DNA of 6,433 nt, taken from the NCBI GenBank assembly GCA_044349205.1, contig JBIKRJ010000139.1, positions 1-6,433 on the forward strand, in the 5' to 3' direction. The stretch is from UBA9547 sp044349205 (GTDB lineage: Bacteria; Bacteroidota; Bacteroidia; Cytophagales; UBA9547). Positions 1-6,287 of the stretch are shown one piece after another (position 1 is the stretch's first letter; the number at the start of each line of letters is the position of its first letter). Made by a program: the position numbers and the translations under genes. Under the pieces are notes generated by a model. That model ran no database searches, had not been told where the DNA came from, and was given only the letters and a program-made list of their open reading frames with translations.

Positions 1-148
1 CACCTAAAAAAAGTTTAAGGTATTCTTCGGAATGTACCCCACCCTCGTCAAGTATTTTTTTACGAAAGAAAAAAAAGACCACCCAAGAAAGGTATGCAGC
101 CAAAAAATCGGCTACTACAAAACGAATCTTTCTAAAATTTGGGGTCAA
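1..148 (-). CDS. N-terminal fragment of a probable long-type polyprenyl-phosphate sugar transferase (cut by window edge)
   Basis: Reading the minus strand from a TTG at 146-148 gives 49 codons that run off the window. The product begins MTPNFRKIRFVVADF, followed by a strongly hydrophobic helix at about residues 8-28 (LAAYLSWVVFFFF) and then a basic RKK and an acidic stretch. A membrane-embedded N-terminus with a VADF..A..SW....FRK pattern is what I recall from long Bacteroidota sugar transferases, in which several membrane helices precede a C-terminal catalytic domain. That part lies outside this window, so the assignment is inference. The start is well constrained: an in-frame TAA (149-151) sits immediately before the TTG, and no ATG or GTG follows within the fragment. 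It begins 23 bp after the upstream sugar transferase gene, so the two are probably co-transcribed. The codons for FFFF contain a run of eight T. It could instead be another multi-pass membrane protein of the locus. Confidence 0.68.
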   Translation of the reverse strand, partial: MTPNFRKIRFVVADFLAAYLSWVVFFFFRKKILDEGGVHSEEYLKLFLG

Positions 149-171
149 TTAGGTGTATCGCGATTTTGGTG

Positions 172-951
172 TCAGTAAGCGTTTTTGTCGCCTTTGCACA
201 TACTGTAAACAGTCAGGACAATGATTTTCATATCTAACCAAAAAGTCCAGTTTTCGATGTAGAAAAGATCGACTTTTATTCTTTGCTTCATTGTAAGGGT
301 ATCACACACTTCTCCTCGGTGTCCTTTAGTCTGTGCCAAACCAGTGATCCCAGGTTTTACCACATGCCTTAAAGTGTACTTGTCTACTCTGTTTTGAAAA
401 TCATCATTCAGTTTCAACGGATGTGGCCTTGGTCCTACTATGCTCATTTCGCCCATAAACACGTTGAAGAACTGTGCAAATTCATCTAAACTTGTTTTGC
501 GTAAAAAACGACCGATTTTAGTTACTCTGTTATCGTTTTTAGTGGCTGCTTTGAATTCTGCATTTTTAGAATAGGTCATAGTTCGAAACTTCAAACAAGC
601 AAAAATTTTATCGTTTTTTCCTGCTCGTTTTTGTTTGTAAAATATAGGGCCTTTAGAATCTAATTTGATTAGGATTGCGATAAGCGGGGTAAGCCAACTC
701 ATCACAAAAATGATTGCGAAAAAAGAAAATACGATGTCAAAGACTCTTTTGATAGTTGCATTGAACAAACCGTTCAATGGATTTCGCTTAATGGCATAGT
801 ACGGTTTGCCGTCAATATATTCGACAGTAAGCTTTGTGCCAAGTATAGTCTTGAGATTTGGCAAAGAATGTGAAAACGTGTGCTCCACGTTTTTTTCCTT
901 CAACTCCACCTCTTCAAGTAGAATTGAAGGACTGTACAAAGAATCAGACAT
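172..951 (-). CDS. Polyprenyl-phosphate sugar-1-phosphate transferase, catalytic domain form (bacterial sugar transferase family)
   Basis: This enzyme should transfer a sugar 1-phosphate from a nucleotide sugar to undecaprenyl phosphate at the inner membrane, starting repeat-unit assembly. Of 259 residues, about 65-259 form the bacterial sugar transferase domain. It has KRVFDIVFS leading into a hydrophobic re-entrant segment (about 71-96), GPIFYKQKRAG (101-111), KFRTM (121-125), RVTKIGRFLRKTSLDE (142-157) with the expected catalytic Asp156-Glu157 pair, MSIVGPRPH (169-177) and VKPGITGLAQ (198-207). The first 65 residues resemble the linker that precedes this domain in long-type (about 460 aa) enzymes, but the multi-helix N-terminal half is absent. 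The usual DELPQ motif reads DEFAQ, and the usual GWAQ reads GLAQ. The ATG at 951 is preceded by an in-frame TAG, so no longer start exists. The gene follows a 117-bp gap with a candidate promoter, and the partial gene at 1-148 lies just downstream. The sugar substrate cannot be read from sequence. Confidence 0.95.
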   Translation of the reverse strand: MSDSLYSPSILLEEVELKEKNVEHTFSHSLPNLKTILGTKLTVEYIDGKPYYAIKRNPLNGLFNATIKRVFDIVFSFFAIIFVMSWLTPLIAILIKLDSKGPIFYKQKRAGKNDKIFACLKFRTMTYSKNAEFKAATKNDNRVTKIGRFLRKTSLDEFAQFFNVFMGEMSIVGPRPHPLKLNDDFQNRVDKYTLRHVVKPGITGLAQTKGHRGEVCDTLTMKQRIKVDLFYIENWTFWLDMKIIVLTVYSMCKGDKNAY

Positions 952-1068
952 ATAGTTCTACTAAGAAAGAGTAGAGTGGAGCCATAGGCAGGTTTTCTCA
1001 GAGCATTCAATGCAAATATATACTAATACGGCAAAAAAGATAACCTAATTAGTCTTATAAATTTAGAT
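952..1068 (-). promoter_or_regulatory. Only intergenic gap in the window, with candidate Bacteroidota-type promoter (-7 element at 1013-1020)
   Basis: On the minus strand this 117-bp gap contains TATATTTG (1020 down to 1013), an exact match to the Bacteroidota -7 consensus TAnnTTTG. A start site about five or six bases downstream would leave a leader of roughly 55 nt before the ATG at 951. A -33 TTTG at the usual spacing (about 19 bp) is not obvious. The nearest TTTG is in TTTTTTG (1038 down to 1032), only 11 bp upstream of the -7 element, which is too close. Every other junction here is an overlap or a few bases, so this gap is the natural place for a second promoter serving the sugar transferase genes. 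Confidence rests on the -7 match and location only. Confidence 0.5.
958..974 (-). repeat. Short inverted repeat in the leader just before the sugar transferase start codon
   Basis: CTACT (958-962) and AGTAG (970-974) form a perfect 5-bp inverted repeat around a 7-base spacer, ending six bases upstream of the ATG at 951. In RNA it would be a weak hairpin over the ribosome-binding region. The stem is short enough to arise by chance, and no U-tract follows, so it is not a terminator. Confidence 0.25.
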
Positions 1069-2154
1069 TTATTGTTGCAATTCGCAATAAAGAGCGTGAT
1101 ATAAATTAGCAATTATGCCCATGTGGTACTTGTCATTGTAAATTTCTTCCGACTTCGCACCAAATTTTATTCTTTTATCCTCGTCATGCAAAAGTTCAAT
1201 TAGCATGCTGTAGGCCTCGGTTTCATTTTTAAAAATATAACCATTTTCATCATTCGCTACCAAGTCCACATTACCAACACAATTGCTCATTATCAAGGGT
1301 TTGCCCATTGCCATGGATTCTAACACTGCCAACGGCATTCCTTCCCATAAAGCAGTGGAAAGATAAATATCTATTTGACCAAGTTGGCGATATAGCTCTT
1401 TTTTTGACAACCAACCCGTAACTCCTATGTTGGAAGATTTCAAGGTATTTCTCATTTCTCCATCACCAATCCAAACAAAACGAATAGCCTCATTTGGTAC
1501 AAATTTTTGTGCAATGGCATCAAATTGCGAAGGATTTTTTTGTATAGTAATTCTACCTACAGTTCCTACTGTTAGTAAATTTTGTTTCTTGTTTTTTTGT
1601 TCAGCTACATAATCAACTTCGGTACCATTTGGAATAACCATTGGTGTTAGACCAATTTCTTGCATTGCTTTACTTTCCGAATCCGAGCAACATATTATTT
1701 TGCAAGGCAACAATGCGTTTGCAATCTTTTCAAGAAACTTATATAAATATTTTACAAAAAAAGAGACATCACGACGAAGAAAAGAGACGGCATGTGTCGT
1801 GTACACCACTTTTTTTATGCCAAGTTTAAAACAAACCACTCTACCACAAAAACCTGCTTTGGACGAATGTAGATGCACAACTTCAACATCTGATTGATTT
1901 CTTAAAATCTTAATAAGTTGCGAAAGCGCTTTTAGGTCATAGAAGATTCTAATTTCGCGCTGGGCATTTGCCCAATAAACTGATTGAATATTTTTAGGAA
2001 AAGATTCGCCAAATTCATTTTCCAACTTGTTGTATGCCTTAAAGGCCCGCTCACCACAAACTACAATATGCTGATGTTGAGGTAAGTACTTAGCAAGTAA
2101 ATAGATGAAATCGAAGCTACCACCATCGGACTCTATTATGTGAAGAATTTTCAA
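1069..2154 (-). CDS. Glycosyltransferase family 4 (GT-B fold)
   Basis: A retaining glycosyltransferase that probably adds one sugar to the lipid-linked repeat unit at the cytoplasmic face of the membrane. The 361-residue length is normal for family GT4. The N-terminal half starts MKILHIIESDGG (the acceptor-side glycine-rich loop is usual here) and contains HLHSSKAGFCGR (94-105). The C-terminal nucleotide-sugar domain contains VGTVGRITIQKNP (196-208, with the Arg201 and Lys206 expected to contact the donor phosphates), FVWIGDGE (226-233), and the EX7E motif EGMPLAVLE (271-279) followed by SMAMGKP. The start is a TTG at 2152-2154. It lies 7 bp after the methyltransferase stop, there is no in-frame ATG or GTG before it back to a stop at 2185-2187, and the resulting N-terminus matches the family. 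No clear Shine-Dalgarno sequence is visible. Donor and linkage cannot be inferred. It is the only glycosyltransferase in the window, so others must lie outside for a longer repeat unit. Confidence 0.94.
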   Translation of the reverse strand: MKILHIIESDGGSFDFIYLLAKYLPQHQHIVVCGERAFKAYNKLENEFGESFPKNIQSVYWANAQREIRIFYDLKALSQLIKILRNQSDVEVVHLHSSKAGFCGRVVCFKLGIKKVVYTTHAVSFLRRDVSFFVKYLYKFLEKIANALLPCKIICCSDSESKAMQEIGLTPMVIPNGTEVDYVAEQKNKKQNLLTVGTVGRITIQKNPSQFDAIAQKFVPNEAIRFVWIGDGEMRNTLKSSNIGVTGWLSKKELYRQLGQIDIYLSTALWEGMPLAVLESMAMGKPLIMSNCVGNVDLVANDENGYIFKNETEAYSMLIELLHDEDKRIKFGAKSEEIYNDKYHMGIIANLYHALYCELQQ

Positions 2155-2161
2155 ATCAATA

Positions 2162-2983
2162 TTAGCTAGCCCAGGTAGTTGATTTTAAATATGCCCATGT
2201 CATAGGCCCATCTCTTTTTTCGCTAAGTATAAGCTCTTTCTCTTCATCGTTGTAAGAGTTTAAAATGCTATATAAACTAGGATTTGGATTGTGACTTTTC
2301 AATATTTTCAACTCGTGAGATGTTGAAAATAGAGGTAAAACAGTAGCACTTATTGTGTCATCAAAAATGTCATGCATTTCAATAAGCAAATCAGTATTTA
2401 TAAGATACGGTACTGTTTCTTTTGTAAATAATTGTTTTTCAAAACCCTCACAATCGCATAAAATAAATGTTTTTTTGTTTTTGTCAATTTTCAACAAATC
2501 ATTTGGTGAAAACTTGTTTGCTAGCTTGATTTTGTTTGACACTCCATTCAGTTGTGCCATTTCACTACATAAATTCAAAGCCTCATTATCTATATCATAA
2601 GCATAAATTGATGATTTTTCAGAAGTTAGGGCAAAACCAACAGCATAATATCCTTCCGCACAACCTATATCAATTATTATATCATAACCTTTGCTTGGAA
2701 CTGAATTTACCACCTCAAGCAATTCGCTTTCATAAGATCCGATGATTTTCGGCGCCATTACACTGCATTTTGAATGCAAAGAAGGATATCTCATACCTTT
2801 GAAAGGTCCGTCCAATACAACTTTAGAGAAATTGTTCGATTTGAAAAACTGATGTTCTGCCATCATTTTTTTCCATTTGAACAAACACCTTTCTCCTAAA
2901 ACGGAAAAAAAATTATCAAAGATTGTACGGACAAGAAAATTATCGGAAAAAAAGATAAAGGTATTTTTTAATTGCGCATTCAT
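2162..2983 (-). CDS. SAM-dependent methyltransferase-like protein (FkbM-like), polysaccharide locus
   Basis: Probable class I SAM-dependent methyltransferase of 273 residues, perhaps adding an O-methyl group to a sugar of the repeat unit or its end. It shows motif I, DIGCAEGYYAVG (105-116), then YAYDIDNEAL (127-136) with the acidic residue expected to bind the SAM ribose. CDCEGFE (176-182) resembles the acidic-EG.E motif of FkbM-type enzymes, and IEMHD (201-205) follows. A preceding stretch, LDGPFKGMRYP (57-67), and the C-terminal DGPMTWAYL (258-266) look like further conserved blocks, but I cannot name a subfamily. I chose the ATG at 2981-2983, which lies 4 bp after the wzz-like stop with GAGG 9 bp upstream, the best ribosome-binding site in the window. 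An in-frame TTG at 2999-3001 would add six residues and overlap the previous gene. The gene is very AT-rich, with a run of eight T near its 5' end. Substrate is unknown. Confidence 0.78.
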   Translation of the reverse strand: MNAQLKNTFIFFSDNFLVRTIFDNFFSVLGERCLFKWKKMMAEHQFFKSNNFSKVVLDGPFKGMRYPSLHSKCSVMAPKIIGSYESELLEVVNSVPSKGYDIIIDIGCAEGYYAVGFALTSEKSSIYAYDIDNEALNLCSEMAQLNGVSNKIKLANKFSPNDLLKIDKNKKTFILCDCEGFEKQLFTKETVPYLINTDLLIEMHDIFDDTISATVLPLFSTSHELKILKSHNPNPSLYSILNSYNDEEKELILSEKRDGPMTWAYLKSTTWAS

Positions 2984-2984
2984 C

Positions 2985-2998
2985 TTTTTAAGCCTCGT
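2985..2998 (-). promoter_or_regulatory. Ribosome-binding site for the methyltransferase-like gene
   Basis: The minus strand reads GAGGCTTAAAAAG directly before the ATG at 2983. GAGG lies inside the last codons of the upstream wzz-like gene, 9 bp from the ATG. It decides the start between this ATG and the in-frame TTG 18 bp upstream. It stands out because other starts here lack a recognisable Shine-Dalgarno sequence. Confidence 0.5.
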
Positions 2999-3842
2999 CA
3001 ACGAATTTTTTCAATCTGGGATAAAAGTAAAAAATCAAGGAGCAAAATACTCCCAAAAACAAGCCTACAGGCAATGCAATGCTATACTTTGGGCTATATT
3101 TCTTTTTAAACTTTGTAAAATGCCTTACAATTAATACGTCTTCGATTTGCGCGAGATCTTCCTTATATTTTTTTTGTTTTTCATACATATCTACCAGTTT
3201 TTGATTCAATCCACCTATGTCAGACAAGAACAAATTTGGCACATTTCTATTGCCCTTGTTGTTCAAAATATCTGTTACATTCCCTTTAAGGGTGTCTACG
3301 TTTTCGATTTCTTCGTTTAACTTGTCAATGTTGAATTTCAAACTAGACCTAGCGGACTCCAACCTTAATTTCACATACGGAATATTCTCCACATAGTATT
3401 TCAAACCAAACTCTAAGCTGTCCAACACATTGGTATCGTAAACTTTAGCAGTAATCTCAAAACCAAGTTTCTGCTCAGTTTCCTCATATATATTTGTCGT
3501 CAACTTTGTTCTTTTCACTTCTATGCCATGTACATTTTTTAAATTTTCTACAGAAATAGAGGTGAATTTGCTAATCTGTTCATAGTCTTTCTGCTTGAAG
3601 AGCTTTCCTAGATCTTCATACAAACTAATCACCTTACTGTCTGAAAGATTTGCCGAAAAAGCTCCCATCGTACTTTGATAGACAGGCTTGCTAAAAATAC
3701 ACCATGCCAACCCTAATAATATGCCGGAAATACTTCCGATATACAGCTCTCTTTTGGCAGACTTCAAAAACCTAATGAAGTTAGAAAACAACTTCAACAA
3801 ATCAACATTATCCCCAACTACTTCTGGATGACTACTTTTCAT
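2988..3842 (-). CDS. Wzz-type polysaccharide chain-length regulator (co-polymerase), no kinase domain
   Basis: An inner-membrane protein expected to set the chain length made by a Wzy polymerase. Its 284 residues have the two-helix architecture of the Wzz family: a cytoplasmic N-terminus starting with VDLLKLFSNFIRFLK (13-27), a first membrane helix at about 34-52, a large periplasmic region, and a second helix at about 254-274 beginning PKYSIALPVGLFLG, followed by a short basic tail. The sequence after helix 1 (FSKPVYQSTMGAF) fits the family's post-helix strand. Residues about 165-240 are rich in Lys, Glu and Leu and probably form the long coiled-coil helix. There is no C-terminal Walker-type tyrosine kinase domain and no outer-membrane export partner nearby, which favours a Wzx/Wzy O-antigen-like system. 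The ATG overlaps the TGA of the upstream gene in an ATGA junction, implying translational coupling. Overall identity to known Wzz proteins cannot be judged here; topology and context carry the call. Confidence 0.85.
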   Translation of the reverse strand: MKSSHPEVVGDNVDLLKLFSNFIRFLKSAKRELYIGSISGILLGLAWCIFSKPVYQSTMGAFSANLSDSKVISLYEDLGKLFKQKDYEQISKFTSISVENLKNVHGIEVKRTKLTTNIYEETEQKLGFEITAKVYDTNVLDSLEFGLKYYVENIPYVKLRLESARSSLKFNIDKLNEEIENVDTLKGNVTDILNNKGNRNVPNLFLSDIGGLNQKLVDMYEKQKKYKEDLAQIEDVLIVRHFTKFKKKYSPKYSIALPVGLFLGVFCSLIFYFYPRLKKFVDEA

Positions 3843-5056
3843 GAATTTAAGCTATTATATGAAGATGAAAAACAATAGAAAAAAGAGTAAGACAAAACAC
3901 CTTTTGCAACATCAAACATGTTTTCTGTAATCAAACACAAAATCAAAATCCCTAACACACCAACTTGCAAAAAGTCTTTGTTTAGAAAAGTTGAATTTAA
4001 CAAAGGTGCCATAAAAACTAAAAGAAGTAAAATAACACCTAAAACTCCCAATCTAATGATATAGTCAAGATATTGACAATGACTATCATAGTCCAAAAAG
4101 TCATTCATACCAATTTGGACATAACAATCATTCAAAAATTTTGTAGCATCTCCAGTTCCAACACCGAACAAATAGTTTTCTTGAGCAATTTTAAAGGCAC
4201 AGCTAAATGTAGTTGTACGAGTGGAATAGTAATTTCTTTTGTCATTAACTATAACAGTTTCTTTTGGAGACAAAATTTGCTCCCATCTACTTTTTAGTGG
4301 TGGAAAAAGTCGAATGCTCACTACAAAAAGAACAACTAAAACAGATGATACAAGCAAGAGTTTGGATTTGTTAATGCCTTTTGTGGCAATTAAAATAAAA
4401 GCAACTGCTGCAAAAGTAGCGATGATTGCAGTTTTTGCCATAACCAACATCAGAATTATAGAAAAAACAACAAAAGAGAATACATACAACGACCTATAAA
4501 TAGTGTTCTGAGATTGAACACAAAATACTTGATAAACGGAATACAACAATGCAATTGAAATATTTAATCCGAACTGTACATGAGACATTCCTACTGCAGA
4601 AGCTAGCTTCAATGTAAAAAACTCGTTAACACCCCAAATTCCTGCCTTTTCGCCAGAAACAACCTTATAAATGGCGGTTAGAAAAGAAAATAAAATTACA
4701 ACCAAACTTCCGAGCAGATAAAAATCCCATATTTTCTTTTTGTTAAATTCTGTTGACAGTTCGGAAATAGAAAAAATTATCGGCAAAAGCACAAACACAG
4801 ATTTTCTTTCTAAATGTAAAAAGCCGTTTCTTAAATCATAAGTATGCACTAAACCTATTACTTCAATAAAGAATAATAAAACCAATAAACTGCTCATCCT
4901 TGCAAAAGAGTAACTTTTAGGATCAAAAAAAATGAGGGACAAAGCAATTATAGCACATGCAACTATTAGTATATTAGTAAATACATAGGGAAATGACAAT
5001 GAAAATGACAAACCACATACTGCATATAGCATGATGGTTTTAAGTGATGCCTTCAT
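3839..5056 (-). CDS. O-antigen ligase/polymerase superfamily membrane protein (WaaL/Wzy-like), copy 2
   Basis: A polytopic inner-membrane protein of 405 residues with roughly ten to twelve hydrophobic segments and one large loop (about 251-332) near the C-terminus, the layout of the O-antigen ligase/Wzy superfamily. In that loop are TRTTTFSCAFKIAQENYLFGVGTGD (from Thr279, with Arg280) and DSHCQYLDYIIRLGVLG (from Asp324, with His326), resembling the family pattern of Arg, then W/F..A...I..N.L.GVG.G, then H..YL......G..G. An ENMFDVAKGV segment follows at 378-387. MSHVQFG (157-163) is another block seen in ligase-like members. This would transfer or polymerise lipid-linked glycan on the periplasmic side. 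The ligase-like H..YL block makes ligase my slight preference, but sequence alone does not separate ligase from polymerase. Its ATG lies within the end of the upstream gene (17-bp overlap). An alternative ATG at 5030-5032 would remove the overlap and eight residues. It ends in ATGA with the wzz-like gene. Confidence 0.86.
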   Translation of the reverse strand: MKASLKTIMLYAVCGLSFSLSFPYVFTNILIVACAIIALSLIFFDPKSYSFARMSSLLVLLFFIEVIGLVHTYDLRNGFLHLERKSVFVLLPIIFSISELSTEFNKKKIWDFYLLGSLVVILFSFLTAIYKVVSGEKAGIWGVNEFFTLKLASAVGMSHVQFGLNISIALLYSVYQVFCVQSQNTIYRSLYVFSFVVFSIILMLVMAKTAIIATFAAVAFILIATKGINKSKLLLVSSVLVVLFVVSIRLFPPLKSRWEQILSPKETVIVNDKRNYYSTRTTTFSCAFKIAQENYLFGVGTGDATKFLNDCYVQIGMNDFLDYDSHCQYLDYIIRLGVLGVILLLLVFMAPLLNSTFLNKDFLQVGVLGILILCLITENMFDVAKGVLSYSFFYCFSSSYNSLNS

Positions 5057-6287
5057 GCAATATTTCTTTGTTTTCCCAAGAGTCGAGTTGAATTAAAAGG
5101 ATAGGAATCCAAAAAGGAAAATGATAATACAACACACATATCGAGGAGTGAAGAATTAAATAAACCAAACTAAAATTGGCATATGTAGTGACATCCGAAT
5201 TAGATTTCAAAAGCCTGTACACTATCAATCCAAAAAAACACAAAAAAAGAAAAGCTGAGAAAATGCCAGTGTCGGATAATATGGTTAAAAACGTTGAAAA
5301 ATAACCTGATTCGTATTTTTCAACACCATAGCCAGGACCTTGTCCAAAAAAAGGAGAATTTAACCACTCTTTTATTGAAGCTGCTATTTTCAGTTTACGG
5401 TCATAGGCAGAAGCATTAGAATCTGACAAGGATATTTTTTCAATCAAATAATTGGTGTAGACAGTATCGTTCAGAAGAAATGCAAGAACTAATAACACAA
5501 ATGCTAAAGCAACAAGGTAGAAGCTATATTTTTTGAAGTATCTCCATGTACTTTTAAAGTTAACAATCAGAAACGAAAGGACTAAAAAAGCCCAACCTGC
5601 AGCTGATGCCAAAAACAGCAAGCACAAAGCATGACTTATTAAAATGATGTAAAGAGAAATCTTCTTCTCTTGTTTGTTTGCATAAAAAACAGCAAACGGA
5701 AGCATTATGTTTGTAAAATAAGCAGTATGACCTGGCTCTTCAGTAACACCCGCTACCGAGTAGAAGAATTTCTGAATATAGAAATTCATATTTGAAGTCT
5801 CGTCCCCACCAGTCAAAAACAAAGTCCTAATTTCTATGTGATGATTATTCAACAAATACCACTCCAAAATCACCACCCAATCACAAAGCAATAGTGAAAA
5901 GAAAAAATATTTTGTGACTTGAAGTATAGAAAAACTGCACCGAAAAAATATAAGCTTGAAAAATATCAAATACATAACTACTGCAAATGTATATGAGAGT
6001 GCATGATTAAAAGACCTTGTTTCTCCATATCCAGCAAAAAAGGATACCCAAACAAAAACCAAAAGCAGTAACATCAAGATATCTTCCTGAAATAAAACAA
6101 AGTGAAGTGGTTTTTTCAGAATCTGTAAAAGAAGAAAAGGAATAGAAAAAAGAAATAAAACCAAGATTAGAACTACTGGCAACCGTAACCACGATGATAT
6201 AGCCAACCAAGAAACAAATGGTGAAAAAACAAGAAATACTTTGAGCAATGTCTCTTGTACAGGATGCTTTTGCCTAACTAATGTCAC
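5040..6287 (-). CDS. Wzy-like O-antigen/polysaccharide polymerase candidate, copy 1
   Basis: A polytopic inner-membrane protein of 415 residues with about eleven hydrophobic segments, expected to join lipid-linked repeat units on the periplasmic face. Near the middle is AGVTEEPGHTAYF (179-191), which matches the EP-containing loop common in Wzy-type polymerases. After a long loop, YDRKLKIAASIKEWLNSPF leads to FGQGPGYG (314-321), the R...A...W..SPFFG.GPG pattern of the O-antigen polymerase/ligase superfamily. A hydrophilic region of about 273-333 is probably the large periplasmic loop. The start is a GTG (6285-6287): an in-frame TAA lies just two codons upstream and the next in-frame ATG is about 70 codons in. 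It overlaps the flippase 3' end by 14 bp and the next polymerase-like gene by 17 bp, so co-translation is likely. Assigned as the polymerase rather than the ligase because of the EP loop and position after the flippase; that choice is inference. Confidence 0.87.
   Translation of the reverse strand: MTLVRQKHPVQETLLKVFLVFSPFVSWLAISSWLRLPVVLILVLFLFSIPFLLLQILKKPLHFVLFQEDILMLLLLVFVWVSFFAGYGETRSFNHALSYTFAVVMYLIFFKLIFFRCSFSILQVTKYFFFSLLLCDWVVILEWYLLNNHHIEIRTLFLTGGDETSNMNFYIQKFFYSVAGVTEEPGHTAYFTNIMLPFAVFYANKQEKKISLYIILISHALCLLFLASAAGWAFLVLSFLIVNFKSTWRYFKKYSFYLVALAFVLLVLAFLLNDTVYTNYLIEKISLSDSNASAYDRKLKIAASIKEWLNSPFFGQGPGYGVEKYESGYFSTFLTILSDTGIFSAFLFLCFFGLIVYRLLKSNSDVTTYANFSLVYLILHSSICVLYYHFPFWIPILLIQLDSWENKEILHEGIT

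Noticed and set aside
1058..1071. Inverted repeat TAAAT/ATTTA overlapping the glycosyltransferase stop codon, with a T-rich stretch about 20 bp downstream, as a terminator
   Set aside because: The stem is five A-T pairs with no GC, and the T run is not adjacent, so it would be too weak; it is probably chance in AT-rich DNA.
1427..1897. Plus-strand open frames of 60-65 codons opposite the glycosyltransferase
   Set aside because: They lie fully antisense to a gene with clear GT4 motifs, and their translations show no recognisable domain.
2999..3001. TTG start giving a six-residue longer methyltransferase
   Set aside because: The ATG at 2981-2983 has GAGG at good spacing and avoids overlap with the wzz-like gene.
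2355..3134. Plus-strand open frames of 69-85 codons opposite the methyltransferase and wzz-like genes
   Set aside because: They are antisense shadows with no motifs, no spacing typical of genes and no sign of a promoter.
4073..4499. Plus-strand open frames of 74 and 86 codons opposite the second polymerase-like gene
   Set aside because: They are antisense to a well-supported membrane protein and have low-complexity Ile/Thr/Lys-rich composition.
5984..5991. Second TAnnTTTG match (TACATTTG, minus strand)
   Set aside because: It lies inside the polymerase coding sequence with no gap or gene start nearby, so it is a chance match.
6007..6210. Minus-strand 67-codon frame inside the polymerase-like gene
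   Set aside because: It is an alternate frame of the same strand within a gene whose own frame has conserved motifs and continuous membrane helices.
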